Positions 1 to 10,806 of a stretch of 56,096 nt of DNA are shown in pieces; position 1 is the stretch's first letter; each line of letters opens with the position of its first letter. The notes under the pieces were generated by a model, which made no database searches, was not told the DNA's origin, and saw only the letters and a program-made list of their open reading frames with translations. A program made the position numbers and the translations under genes. Source of the DNA: an uncultured Paracoccus sp. (lineage in GTDB: Bacteria; Pseudomonadota; Alphaproteobacteria; Rhodobacterales; Rhodobacteraceae); assembly GCA_934533075.1 (NCBI GenBank), contig CAKTBJ010000018.1, forward strand, positions 1 to 56,096. The letters are read 5' to 3'.

Positions 1-1554
1 GAGACCGTGGGCGACCTGCAACTGGCCTGGGCCTGGCCGATGGCCGAGGCCGGCATCCAGGAAACCGGCCCGCTGGTTCATGACGGGGTGATGTTCCTGC
101 AAACCAACAATGGCGTGGTGCAGGCGCTGGACGCCAAGACCGGCGACCTGATCTGGCAATACAACCACGTCCTGCCGGAACTGCCGGAGGAATGGCGCTA
201 TCAGCTGAACCAGGCCCGCCGTCAGAAGGCCACCATCGCCCTCTATGAGGACATGGTGGTGCTGACCACGCCCGACGCCAAGATCGTGGTGCTGTATGCC
301 GAGGACGGCACCGTGGCATGGGAGCGTCAGGTCCACGACTACATGAAGGGCTACAGCTATACCGTCGGCCCGCTGGTGGTGAACAACAAGATCATCTCGG
401 CGATCTCGGGCTGCTCGATCTCGGGCACGGCCGGGGCCTGCTGGATCACCGCCCACGACTTCGAGACCGGCGAAGAACTGTGGCGCTTCAACACGCTGGA
501 CGATCCCAACAACCCGGCGGTGGGCGAAAGCTGGGCGCCGGTGCCGCCGGAAAACCGCTGGGGCGGCACGCCCTGGGCCACCGGCTCCTACGATCCGCGC
601 ACCAACCTGACCTTCTGGGGCATCGGCATGCCGGCGCCCTATGCCGAACTGATCCGCGGCTCGGGCGAGGGGGCGGCGCTCTATTCCAACTCCACGCTGG
701 CGCTGGACGCGGATACGGGCGAACTGAAATGGTATTACCAGCACCTGCCGCGCGACAACTGGGACCTCGACAGCCCGTTCGAGCGGATTCTGGTCGATGT
801 CGAGGACGGCGGCGAGACGAAGCATCTGCTGGTCACGGCCGCCGGCAAGAACGGCATCGTCTTCGCGCTGGATCGCGATACCGGCGAATATCTCTGGTCG
901 CAGGAGACGATCTTCCAGAACTCGGTCACCGCGATCGACGCGGACGGCACCGTGCATCCCAATGTCGACCTGATCCCGACCGCCGTGGGGCAAAGCGTGC
1001 TGATCTGCCCCTCGGTCTCGGGCGGCAAGCTGTGGCAGGCCGGCGCCTTCAGCCCGGTGACCAACACGCTGTTCCTGCCGCTGACCGAGGCCTGCAACAC
1101 CGTGGCCGCCCAGCAGTCCGAATTCACCGCCGGCAACGCCACCGGCGCCATGCAGTTCGGCCCGCGCGTGCTGCCGGAGGGCATCACCGATGCCGGCCTG
1201 GTCGATGCGGTCGCGGTCGGCGCGGCCGAGGGCGGCGAGGCCTGGAAGGTGCGGCAACGGCCCTCGATGACCTCCTCGCTGCTGGTCACCGGCGGCGGGC
1301 TGGTCTTCGGCGGCGATGCCGGGCGCTGGGTCAAGGCCTGGGACGAGAAGACGGGTGACGTGGTGTGGGAGCAGCGCCTGAACGCGCCCATCGGCGGCTA
1401 TCCGATGACCTATGAGATCGACGACGAGCAGTATCTGGTCGTGCCGACCGGCTACAGCGCCGCCGGGGCCAGCATGGCGGCGGCCTTCCCGGAGATTCCG
1501 GTGCCGTCCGGCTCGGGCAACTCGATCTTCGTCTTCAAGCTGCCGAAGTCGTGA
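1..1554 (+). CDS. PQQ-dependent alcohol dehydrogenase, C-terminal part (5' end outside window)
   Basis: Periplasmic quinoprotein of the methanol/ethanol dehydrogenase family, oxidising an alcohol with pyrroloquinoline quinone as cofactor. The frame is open from base 1, so the N-terminus and signal peptide lie outside the window. The visible part has beta-propeller tryptophan-docking repeats such as DAKTGDLIWQY and DRDTGEYLWS, the family segment GGTPWATGSYDP, and WDLD at about residues 254-257 of the fragment. The first Asp (codon 763-765) fits the catalytic Asp. The second (769-771) sits where XoxF-type lanthanide enzymes carry an extra metal-binding Asp. No adjacent Cys-Cys pair is visible; instead there are two Cys eight residues apart in CSISGTAGAC. 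No haem c motif follows, so this is not a quinohaemoprotein. The stop overlaps the next gene by four bases. The exact substrate is not known; lanthanide use is inference. Confidence 0.93.
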   Translation, partial: ETVGDLQLAWAWPMAEAGIQETGPLVHDGVMFLQTNNGVVQALDAKTGDLIWQYNHVLPELPEEWRYQLNQARRQKATIALYEDMVVLTTPDAKIVVLYAEDGTVAWERQVHDYMKGYSYTVGPLVVNNKIISAISGCSISGTAGACWITAHDFETGEELWRFNTLDDPNNPAVGESWAPVPPENRWGGTPWATGSYDPRTNLTFWGIGMPAPYAELIRGSGEGAALYSNSTLALDADTGELKWYYQHLPRDNWDLDSPFERILVDVEDGGETKHLLVTAAGKNGIVFALDRDTGEYLWSQETIFQNSVTAIDADGTVHPNVDLIPTAVGQSVLICPSVSGGKLWQAGAFSPVTNTLFLPLTEACNTVAAQQSEFTAGNATGAMQFGPRVLPEGITDAGLVDAVAVGAAEGGEAWKVRQRPSMTSSLLVTGGGLVFGGDAGRWVKAWDEKTGDVVWEQRLNAPIGGYPMTYEIDDEQYLVVPTGYSAAGASMAAAFPEIPVPSGSGNSIFVFKLPKS

Positions 1555-2387
1555 GGCAGGCCCTCGGCGCGGCCTGTCTGCTTGCGGCCGGGCTGGCCGG
1601 CGCGGCGCTCGCCCAGGAAGGGATCGAGATTCCGGGCGAGCTGCTGCCCTCCACCCGGCCGATGCAGGGCGACAAGCTGCGCTTCTGCCTCGACCGCACC
1701 AGTGCCGGCGCGGCGCTGGACACGGCCGTCGCCGAGGCCATCGGCGCGGCCCTGTTCGTCGAGGTCGAGATCAGGCCCGGCCTCGCGAACTTTCCGCTGA
1801 CCGGCGGCGGCTACCTGACCGAGCTGGGCATCCTGATGAACAGCAGCTGCGACGTGATGATGGGCATGTCGGCCCAGCCCGACCCGGCCTATGCCGGCTT
1901 TGCGGCGCTGACCCGGCCCTATGCGCGGGTGCCCTTCGTGCTGGCGGTGGCGGATGCGGATTATGCGCGGCTTGGCGACCTGCCGCATGACCGGATGATC
2001 GGCACCGCCCTGGGCAGCCTGGCGGAAATGAACTACATCTTCTGGGCCGGCGCCCAGCCGGAGGGCCGGGCCTGGGTGCGCCTGCCCTATGCCGACCCGG
2101 CGCTGATGATCCGGCGGCTGCGCGACGGCACGCTGGGCGGCGCGATCATCTGGCAGCCGGCGCTGGCCCGCGTGCTGGCGCTGGAGGACGGCAGCGCCGG
2201 CGACCCGGCGGTGGCCGTGCATGAGGCCGCCTTGTCCCCCGCGCCCGAGGTGGTGGTCGAGGTGGCGGCGATCGTCTCGCGCAGCGACAGCTTCCTGCGT
2301 GCCCAGATCGACGAGGCCATCGACGCGCTGGCGGCGGACGGCACGCTGGACGCGATCATGGACGATCTGGGCATCAGCCATCGCTGA
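1551..2387 (+). CDS. XoxJ/MoxJ-like periplasmic binding protein linked to quinoprotein dehydrogenase
   Basis: Family 3 solute-binding-fold protein of the kind encoded beside PQQ alcohol dehydrogenases (MoxJ/XoxJ), thought to help activate or mature the dehydrogenase rather than act in transport. The start is GTG at 1551, overlapping the dehydrogenase stop (GTGA), which suggests translational coupling. Residues 1-21 form a signal peptide ending ALAQ. The family's amino-acid-binding fold is recognisable from KLRFCLDR near residue 43, a central YARVPFVLAV strand and a C-terminal LDAIMDDLG helix. At 278 residues it has a normal length. No permease or ATPase accompanies it, which supports a dedicated dehydrogenase partner. 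The cytochrome c gene (xoxG) that usually sits between xoxF and xoxJ is absent here. Confidence 0.85.
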   Translation: MRQALGAACLLAAGLAGAALAQEGIEIPGELLPSTRPMQGDKLRFCLDRTSAGAALDTAVAEAIGAALFVEVEIRPGLANFPLTGGGYLTELGILMNSSCDVMMGMSAQPDPAYAGFAALTRPYARVPFVLAVADADYARLGDLPHDRMIGTALGSLAEMNYIFWAGAQPEGRAWVRLPYADPALMIRRLRDGTLGGAIIWQPALARVLALEDGSAGDPAVAVHEAALSPAPEVVVEVAAIVSRSDSFLRAQIDEAIDALAADGTLDAIMDDLGISHR

Positions 2388-2566
2388 ACGGGGCACGGCC
2401 CATTGACAGGCCGCGCAAACCGCCTCAGGAACGGCGCATGTGCATGACCGCCGCCCGTTTCGCGATGTATTGCCGCCGCCCTTTCCAGGCGCGGTGCATG
2501 CCCATGACATGATGCCGCCGTTGGGTGGCACGTATTCCGGCTCCCGCGGCGAAAGGGAGCCTGACC

Positions 2567-3046
2567 ATGCAACGAACCTTGCTGCAAACCGCTTTCGGAA
2601 CCATACGCGAGGCCCGTCCGGCCGATGCGGCGCGCATCGTCCAGATGGTCGGAAAACTGGCCGCCCATCACGGCGACACGCCCACGCTGACGGCGGATGA
2701 CCTTGCCCGCGACGCGTTCGGTGAAACTCCGTGGATTCATATCCTGGTCGCGGAATCGGCGGGGGCGCTGATCGGCTATGCCGCCCTGTGCGGACTGATC
2801 CGGCTGCAATTCGGGGCGCGAGGCATGGACCTGCACCACCTGTTCACCGAACCCGGCCATCGTGGGCGTGGCGTCGGGCAGGGCCTTGTCGCGGCCAGCA
2901 GGATCAAGGCGCTGTCCCTGTCCTGCCGCTATCTGACCGTCGGCACCCATCCGGGCAACCACCGGGCGCAGGCATTCTACGCCGCGCTGGGATTCGAGCG
3001 AAAGGATGCCCACCCGCCACGCTTTGCCATGCGGCTGGGAACCTAG
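2567..3046 (+). CDS. GNAT family N-acetyltransferase
   Basis: Predicted acetyl-CoA-dependent N-acetyltransferase of 159 residues; the substrate is unknown. The acetyl-CoA loop HRGRGVGQGL lies at about residues 98-107, and NHRAQAFYAALGFE near the C-terminus is the usual GNAT end motif. The start is ATG 2567, with AAGGGAG 9-15 bases upstream. An in-frame GTG at 2525 would add 14 residues, has no such site and is less likely. It stands alone: about 180 bases without a gene separate it from the dehydrogenase pair, and the sugar ABC operon follows. The closest look-alikes are diamine/aminoglycoside-type acetyltransferases, but I cannot assign one. Confidence 0.88.
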   Translation: MQRTLLQTAFGTIREARPADAARIVQMVGKLAAHHGDTPTLTADDLARDAFGETPWIHILVAESAGALIGYAALCGLIRLQFGARGMDLHHLFTEPGHRGRGVGQGLVAASRIKALSLSCRYLTVGTHPGNHRAQAFYAALGFERKDAHPPRFAMRLGT

Positions 3047-3049
3047 CGG

Positions 3050-3113
3050 TCAGCTTCTGGTGCGGATGCCGTTCGCGGCCCGGCGCAGCGCCGTGGCGCG
3101 GGGGCCGTCCCTG
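3050..3113 (-). pseudogene. 3'-end remnant of the small Cys-rich gene found at 7648-7869
   Basis: Read on the minus strand this stretch encodes PFRDGPRATALRRAANGIRT before a stop, close to the C-terminus CCGPRATALRRAAHGIGTG of the gene at 7648. At DNA level 3066-3107 matches 7661-7702 at 37 of 42 positions without gaps. No start or upstream part of the gene is present here. The two copies flank the sugar ABC operon in the same orientation, so this is a decayed duplicate or the scar of a rearrangement. It is not expected to be functional. Confidence 0.6.
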
Positions 3114-3229
3114 AACGGTCATCGGCGACGGACCACCACAGGCCGGGCCGCCTGCCCCGCAATGGGCGGTTGCCGAGCCGCCCGGCGCAGGCTACCAGTT
3201 CCGGGTGCAACGGGCAGGGTGAGGACGGC

Positions 3230-5581
<2,352 letters not shown>

Positions 5582-5920
5582 GTTCCCGGTGATGGCGGTG
5601 CGGGGAGGGGGCCTTCGGTGGGCTGCCTCGCCTGCCGCCCTCGCGGGCATGCCCGCCGGGGGGCGTTCCGCCCATCGGCTATTCGGCGCAGACCCGTCCG
5701 GCAATGCCTTGCGCGCGGCCATCCGGGGCCGCATTCCCGTCGGGCCGATGGGCGGCGGCGTCGCGTGCATGAGATCACCGGTCAACGCCCGTCCGGCCGC
5801 CAGCCCGGCAGGGAGGTTCCGGCCGCAATCCGTTCGCGTGCCACGCCGGCCTGTTCGCGGGCGGATTCGGCGTCCCGCCTTTGGCCGCGCAATGCGCGCG
5901 ATCCGGTGAAGGAATCCGCC
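5582..5920 (+). other. 339-bp gene-free gap between sugar-binding protein and permease
   Basis: No gene is convincing here. The permease frame stays open back to 5618 but the translated sequence is Arg/Pro-rich and family-unlike. The gap has a perfect 14-bp palindrome at 5643-5656 (GCGGGCATGCCCGC) and other GC-rich foldable stretches, with no T-tract. Such gaps after a binding protein often hold an mRNA-stabilising or partial termination structure; that role is inferred. Confidence 0.5.
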
Positions 5921-6817
5921 ATGCGCCGCCCCTCGCGTCTGGCCTGGCTGACCGATCCCGGCGACCGGCTGCTGGCGGCGATGTTGCTGGCGCCTCTGGT
6001 GGTGCTGATCGGGCTGGTCGTGGTCTATCCGGTGGCGCGGCTGTTCCATACCAGCCTTCACGAGCACAGCCTGACCTCCGGCCTGCCGCGCCGTTTCGTC
6101 GGGGCCGAGAATTTCGCCATGATGGCCGCCGATCCGGTCTTCTGGCAGGTGCTGGGCAATACCGCCATCATCACCGTGGTCACGGTGCCGGGCGCGCTGG
6201 TCGTCGGGCTGGCGCTGGCGCTGATGGCGGATCTGCCGTTCCGGCGCCGCTGGCCGGTGCGGCTGTCGCTGCTGATCCCCTGGGCGCTGCCGCTCGCCTT
6301 CGCCGGCATGATCTTCGCCTGGTTCTTTCACTCCGAATACGGCATCGTCAACGATGTGCTGCGCCGGCTGGGGCTGGCGCCGGTGATCTGGTTCAACTCG
6401 CCCTTCTGGGCGATGGCGGCGATCTGCCTGACGATCATCTGGAAGACCTCCTCCTTCATGGCGCTGATCCTGCTGGCCGGGTTGCAGACCATTCCGCGAT
6501 CCGTCCACGAGGCGGCCTCGGTCGATGGGGCCGGGCCGGTGCGGCGGTTCCTGTCGATCACCCTGCCGCTGCTGCGCCCGGCGATCGCGGTCGCGCTGAT
6601 CTTCCGCACCATCACCGCGCTGCAAACCTTCGACATTCCCTATACGATGACCGGTGGCGGGCCGGGCACGGCCACCGCGACGCTGGCCATGTATATCCAC
6701 CTCAACACGGTGTCGTTCCTCGACCTGGGCTATGGCTCGGCGCTGGCGGTGGTGATGTTCCTGCTGTCGATGGGCGTCACCGCGCTTTACCTGCGCCTGA
6801 TCCGGGCGGAGGGCTGA
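5921..6817 (+). CDS. Sugar ABC transporter permease (MalF type)
   Basis: Inner-membrane subunit of the importer with about six transmembrane helices. The first is at residues 20-45 (LLAAMLLAPLVVLIGLVVVY). The ATPase-docking EAA loop appears as HEAASVDGAGPVRRFLSITL around residue 195. ATG 5921 has GAAGGAA about eight bases upstream, and DPGDRLLAAMLLAP at the start matches the family. Length is 298 residues. Its stop TGA is directly followed by the ATG of the second permease, so the two are translated together. Confidence 0.93.
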   Translation: MRRPSRLAWLTDPGDRLLAAMLLAPLVVLIGLVVVYPVARLFHTSLHEHSLTSGLPRRFVGAENFAMMAADPVFWQVLGNTAIITVVTVPGALVVGLALALMADLPFRRRWPVRLSLLIPWALPLAFAGMIFAWFFHSEYGIVNDVLRRLGLAPVIWFNSPFWAMAAICLTIIWKTSSFMALILLAGLQTIPRSVHEAASVDGAGPVRRFLSITLPLLRPAIAVALIFRTITALQTFDIPYTMTGGGPGTATATLAMYIHLNTVSFLDLGYGSALAVVMFLLSMGVTALYLRLIRAEG

Positions 6818-7651
6818 ATGCGCGCGCCCTTCCTCTCCGGTCCGGTGCTGCGGCTGATCGTGGCGGCGATCCTGGTCGTCAACGGGCTGTTCCCGGCGCT
6901 GTGGATCCTGCTGACCTCGCTGAAGACCGAGGCCGAGCTGACGGACAAGCCGATCACCTGGCTGCCCGCGCGCCCGATGCTGGAGAATTACGTCACCGCC
7001 TTCACCGACCAGCCCCTGCACCTGTTCCTGTTCAACAGCCTGATGGTGGCGCTGCTGTCCACGGCGCTGACGCTGTTCGTCTCGGTGCTGGCCGCCTATG
7101 CGCTGGCGCGGCTGAACCTGCGTCGGCGCGGTCTGATCCTGTCGGCGATCATCGCCGTGTCCACCTTTCCGCTGGTCACCCTGCTGGTGCCGCTGTTCGA
7201 GGTCATGCGGGCGCTGTCGCTGCTGAACACATGGGCGGCGCTGATCCTGCCCTATACCGTGCTGAGCCTGCCGGTCTGCACGCTGATGCTGGTATCCTTC
7301 TTCGAGGGCATCCCCCGCGATCTGGAGAATGCCGCCATGATCGACGGCTGTTCGCGCATGGGGGCGCTGTTCCGGGTCGTGGTGCCGCTGTCGGCGCCGG
7401 GAGTGTTCACCGCCGGCATCCTGGCCTTCGTCAATGCCTGGGACGAGTTCCTTCTGGCCCTGTCCTTCAACGCCAATCCGGCGCTGCGCACGCTGCCCGT
7501 GGGCATCCAGCTTTATCAGGGTGAATTCGCCTTTCCCTGGCCGGTGATCTCGGCCGCTTTGGTCGTTGGCATCGTCCCGGTCGCGGTGCTGATCGTGCTG
7601 TTTCAGGAGCGCGTGGTCTCCGGCCTCGCCACCGGCGGGGTCAAGGGCTAG
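6818..7651 (+). CDS. Sugar ABC transporter permease (MalG type)
   Basis: Second permease subunit, 277 residues and about six membrane helices, starting immediately after the first permease stop. The EAA loop is ENAAMIDGCSRMGALFRVVV around residue 170. The segment WDEFLLALSF in the last third is typical of MalG/ThuG-like permeases. It ends the operon ATPase, binding protein, permease, permease. Its stop TAG overlaps by two bases the stop of the convergent small gene on the minus strand. Confidence 0.93.
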   Translation: MRAPFLSGPVLRLIVAAILVVNGLFPALWILLTSLKTEAELTDKPITWLPARPMLENYVTAFTDQPLHLFLFNSLMVALLSTALTLFVSVLAAYALARLNLRRRGLILSAIIAVSTFPLVTLLVPLFEVMRALSLLNTWAALILPYTVLSLPVCTLMLVSFFEGIPRDLENAAMIDGCSRMGALFRVVVPLSAPGVFTAGILAFVNAWDEFLLALSFNANPALRTLPVGIQLYQGEFAFPWPVISAALVVGIVPVAVLIVLFQERVVSGLATGGVKG

Positions 7652-7869
7652 CCTGTCCCGATGCCGTGCGCCGCCCGGCGCAGCGCGGTGGCACGGGGAC
7701 CGCAGCATCCCTCCGCCTCGCGCAGATAGTTCTCGGCCAGCATCAGCAGCGTCTCGCGGCAGAAGGCGCAGGCATGGGCGGCCGCGACCAGTTCCCGCAC
7801 GGCCGCCGCCAGTTCCGCCTCGGTCGCGGTGTCGGTCAAGGCATCGAACAGGGGCAGGGGCTGCGTCAT
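7648..7869 (-). CDS. Small Cys-containing hypothetical protein
   Basis: I do not recognise a family. From ATG at 7869 the product is 73 residues, starting MTQPLPLFDALTD; an in-frame ATG at 7899 would add ten. It is mostly helical, with CAFCRETL in the middle (a CxxC pair) and CC shortly after, so metal or redox binding is possible. It is probably real because a diverged copy of its C-terminus is kept at 3050-3113 with changes mainly at third codon positions. The ribosome binding site is weak. It is convergent with the sugar permease and overlaps it at the stop codons. Confidence 0.55.
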   Translation of the reverse strand: MTQPLPLFDALTDTATEAELAAAVRELVAAAHACAFCRETLLMLAENYLREAEGCCGPRATALRRAAHGIGTG

Positions 7870-8164
7870 GGGCGCAGTCTGGACCCGGCGCATGGGCACG
7901 GCAAGCCCGCGCCGTCCCGCCGACCAGCGACAGCAGCCGGATAAGCAGCCCCTTCAGCCATGACGAAATGACGTGCCCCATGTCGGCGTGATCCCGAATC
8001 ACCTCTCCTGCCCGCAGATTGCGCCGCGAGTCGTAAAGAAAGGGTTGCCATTTTGTCCCCTTGGTCCGTCAATGATGGGATACAAGCAATTTTAGATAGT
8101 TGGCGCTGTTATTCAACGCCTGCGCAAGCTATGTAGGCGGGACCATCATGCTGTGGGGAAAGCG
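7870..8164. other. Gene-free region between divergent genes, with an AT-rich stretch
   Basis: No credible gene was seen. Bases 8035-8135 are clearly richer in A and T than the surroundings (for example CAATTTTAGATAGTT near 8087), as expected of a promoter region for the glycosyltransferase cluster that starts at 8165. I could not choose one pair of -35/-10 boxes with confidence. Confidence 0.4.
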
Positions 8165-8983
8165 ATGAACCTCGATCGGCGCCCGGTCGCCTCGCTCTGG
8201 ATCGGCGAACGGCTGCACTATATCAACCAGCTCTGCCTGAAGTCGCATCTTCTGGCGGGCCATCCGGTGACGCTGTTCTGCACCGACGACGTGGACAATG
8301 CGCCGGAGGGGGTGGTCGTCCGAAAGGCCTCCGAGATCATGGACCTGGACATGGATCTGGTCGAGGCGACCTCGGCCTCGTTCCTGTCCAACGTCTTCCG
8401 CTACAAGATGATCCGCGCGACGGGGATGCTGTGGATCGACTGCGACGCCTTCGCCGACAAGCCTTTTCCCGACGAATGGGACTATGTTTTCGCGGGCCAC
8501 GGCATGCGCGGCGCGCTGAATTGCGGCGTGGTCGGGCTGCCGCGCGATTGTGCGCTGATAGATCAACTGCTTGATTACTATGATAATCTGCCGGACTATC
8601 CGGCCTGGTGGAACAAGAAGCAGCGCCGCCAGATGGACAAGCTGATGCAGAAGGGCGACCTCACCCACGCCGCCGCCATCTACAAGACCGAGCGCACGGC
8701 CTTCGGCCCGCAGGCCTTCACCTGGTTCGCCCAGCAGACCGGCGATATCGGGCGGGCGATGACGCCGGATGTGCTGTATCCGGTGCCGTTCCAGTTGAAC
8801 GACATCTTTTATGACCCGCATGGCCGGGTCGAGGGGCATTTCACCGACAACACGGTTTCGGTGCATCTCTACACCAACGGCACGAAACCGTGGTGGCGCA
8901 ACAACCCGCCCTTGCCCAATTCCTACATGGCCCGCATGTGCGGGCGGGTGGGCATCGACCCGGCGCAAGCCCTGTCCGGCTGA
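8165..8983 (+). CDS. Glycosyltransferase-like protein (GT-A fold, DxD-type)
   Basis: Predicted sugar transferase of 272 residues related to GT32/capsular polysaccharide type enzymes. It opens with SLWIGERLHYINQLCLKS, like proteins that begin with a polypeptide-type LWIG strand. It carries the acidic WIDCDAF motif at about residues 88-94, the usual nucleotide-sugar/metal site. ATG 8165 follows GGGGAA at a suitable distance. It is first of three consecutive genes likely transcribed together; the next starts within a few bases of its stop. The acceptor may be a surface polysaccharide or lipid, but nothing in the sequence identifies it. Confidence 0.8.
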   Translation: MNLDRRPVASLWIGERLHYINQLCLKSHLLAGHPVTLFCTDDVDNAPEGVVVRKASEIMDLDMDLVEATSASFLSNVFRYKMIRATGMLWIDCDAFADKPFPDEWDYVFAGHGMRGALNCGVVGLPRDCALIDQLLDYYDNLPDYPAWWNKKQRRQMDKLMQKGDLTHAAAIYKTERTAFGPQAFTWFAQQTGDIGRAMTPDVLYPVPFQLNDIFYDPHGRVEGHFTDNTVSVHLYTNGTKPWWRNNPPLPNSYMARMCGRVGIDPAQALSG

Positions 8984-8985
8984 CC

Positions 8986-10806
8986 GTGGCCGGGGCGGAG
9001 GAGATGCCGGGGCCGGTCCCGCACGGGCTGAAACATGTCAGCCGCCACGGCACCGTCATGGCGGTGTCGATGATGAAGGACGAGGCGCCCTTCCTGCTGG
9101 AATGGTTCGCCCATCACCTCGCCGTCGGCTTCACCGACATCCTCGTCTATACCAACGACTGCACCGACGGCACGGTCGAGATGTTGCAGCGGCTGGAGGA
9201 GATGGGCCTCGGCCATCACCGCCCCAACGTGATCCGCGCGGGGGTCAAGCCCCAGCCCTCGGCCATTGCCCATGCCCAGGCCGAGCCACTGGTGCAGGCC
9301 GCCGACTGGGTGATGCTGTTCGATGCGGACGAATTTCTTTCGGTGAACCACCCCGCCGGGCATCTGGACGGCATGCTGGACGATGCGGTGGCGCGCGGCG
9401 CCAACGGCATCGTGGTGACCTGGCGCATCTTCGGCTCGAACGGGGTGGTGGACTGGTCCGCCGCGCCGGTGACGGAGCAATATACCGCCGCCGCGCCGCT
9501 GTGGTGGAACAAGGGCTGGGGGGTCAAGACCCTGTTCCGCTTCGATCCCGAATATTGGAAGCTGGGCATCCACCGGCCCTCGATCCGCAACAAGCATCTG
9601 AAGACGGACTTCCCGGCCACGGTGCGCTGGCTGAACGGCTCCGGCCAGCCGATGCCGGATTATTTCCGCTTTCACGGCTGGCGCTCGATCAAGCGGACGC
9701 TGGGCTATGACTGGGCGCAGATGAACCATTACGCGGTCAAGTCGGTGGACAGCTATGCGCTGCGCAAGCTGCGCGGCAATGTCAACAACAAGGCCGACAA
9801 GTATAACGCCGACTACTGGTCGCTTCAGGACCGCAACGAGGTGCCCGACACCCGCATCCTCGCCCATGCCCCCCGCCGGGCGGAGGTCATGGCGGAACTG
9901 CTGCGCGACCCGGTGCTGCGCGACCTGCACGAGGCCGCGCTGGCGCGGGTGGCGGCGCGGCTGGCCGAATTCCGCGGCACCGAGGCTTACCGGACCCTGC
10001 GCGCCGGGCTGGTCGCGGCGGGGCAGGTGCCGCTGTCGCAGGTGCAGGCGCGCCCGCCCAAGGCCCGCGACCCGGCCCGCATCGCCCAGCGGATGCGGCT
10101 GGCGACGGGGGACGCGCCGGCCTCGTCCCCGGACCGCGCCGATTGGGGGATGGCGCGGGCGCAGGACTATGCCGAAGGGGCGCTGTGCCTGCCCGATCCC
10201 GTGGTCTGGGTGGAAAACCAGGGTTTTCAATTGCCTGCCGATGGCCGCATCTTTGCCGGTGACGCGCTGATCGCGGTCTCGGGCGGCAAGTTCCAGCGCC
10301 GCCATGCCCGCAATATCGGCACCTATCTGGACAAGGCGCACAGGCTGCTGGACCTGGGCGGCGGCATCGGGCTGGTGGCGATGGCGGCCCTGCGCGCATG
10401 CCCCCGGCTGGTGGTGATGGTGCAGGACGACCTGCCCGGCATGGCGCGGCTGGTCGGGGCGGTGGCGGCGCGCAACGGGGTCGAGGACAGCGCGCGGCTG
10501 CGTCCGGTCGGCACGCCGCTGCGGCTGGCCGGGGACGAGGGCGCGACGGCCTCGGGGCTGGCCGCCTATCTGCGCGACTTCCTGCCCGACGCCCTGCGCA
10601 TCGCCCGGCCGGCGGAGCTGGCGCCGGACTGGCTGGCCGGCGCGCCGCTGGACATGGTGGCCCGCGTCATCATCCCGTTCGAGGACGGGCAGGAGGCGGC
10701 CCTGCGCGCCGGTTTCGGCCCCGCCCTGACCGCGCGGGGCTTTGCCGAGGATGCGCCGGCGGCCGCCGGCGGCTCGCTGCTTTACCGGCGGGAGGCGGCA
10801 CCATGA
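8986..10806 (+). CDS. Two-domain protein: GT2/GT92-like glycosyltransferase fused to methyltransferase-like domain
   Basis: About 606 residues. The N-terminal half is a glycosyltransferase: VMAVSMMKDEAPFLLEWFAH near residue 24, VYTNDCTDGT near 57, and the DxD-like LFDADEF near 111. The pattern of an N-terminal kDEapfllEW and a ndctDGT is that of the GT2/DUF23 group. The C-terminal part has LLDLGGGIGLVAM near residue 452, a SAM-binding glycine motif, and a layout like FkbM-type methyltransferases. The start is uncertain: GTG 8986 keeps the conserved-looking VPHGLKHVSRHG segment, while ATG 9004 has a GGAGGAG that sits too close. The stop overlaps the next gene (ATGA). It may add and then decorate a sugar. 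Confidence 0.8.
   Translation: MAGAEEMPGPVPHGLKHVSRHGTVMAVSMMKDEAPFLLEWFAHHLAVGFTDILVYTNDCTDGTVEMLQRLEEMGLGHHRPNVIRAGVKPQPSAIAHAQAEPLVQAADWVMLFDADEFLSVNHPAGHLDGMLDDAVARGANGIVVTWRIFGSNGVVDWSAAPVTEQYTAAAPLWWNKGWGVKTLFRFDPEYWKLGIHRPSIRNKHLKTDFPATVRWLNGSGQPMPDYFRFHGWRSIKRTLGYDWAQMNHYAVKSVDSYALRKLRGNVNNKADKYNADYWSLQDRNEVPDTRILAHAPRRAEVMAELLRDPVLRDLHEAALARVAARLAEFRGTEAYRTLRAGLVAAGQVPLSQVQARPPKARDPARIAQRMRLATGDAPASSPDRADWGMARAQDYAEGALCLPDPVVWVENQGFQLPADGRIFAGDALIAVSGGKFQRRHARNIGTYLDKAHRLLDLGGGIGLVAMAALRACPRLVVMVQDDLPGMARLVGAVAARNGVEDSARLRPVGTPLRLAGDEGATASGLAAYLRDFLPDALRIARPAELAPDWLAGAPLDMVARVIIPFEDGQEAALRAGFGPALTARGFAEDAPAAAGGSLLYRREAAP

Noticed and set aside
2388..2566. Promoter at TTGACA 2403-2408
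   Set aside because: No acceptable -10 element at 16-18 bases downstream.
7866..8072. Small minus-strand gene of 68 codons upstream of the glycosyltransferases
   Set aside because: No ribosome binding site, overlaps the other small gene in a different frame, and the sequence is Arg/Gly-rich.
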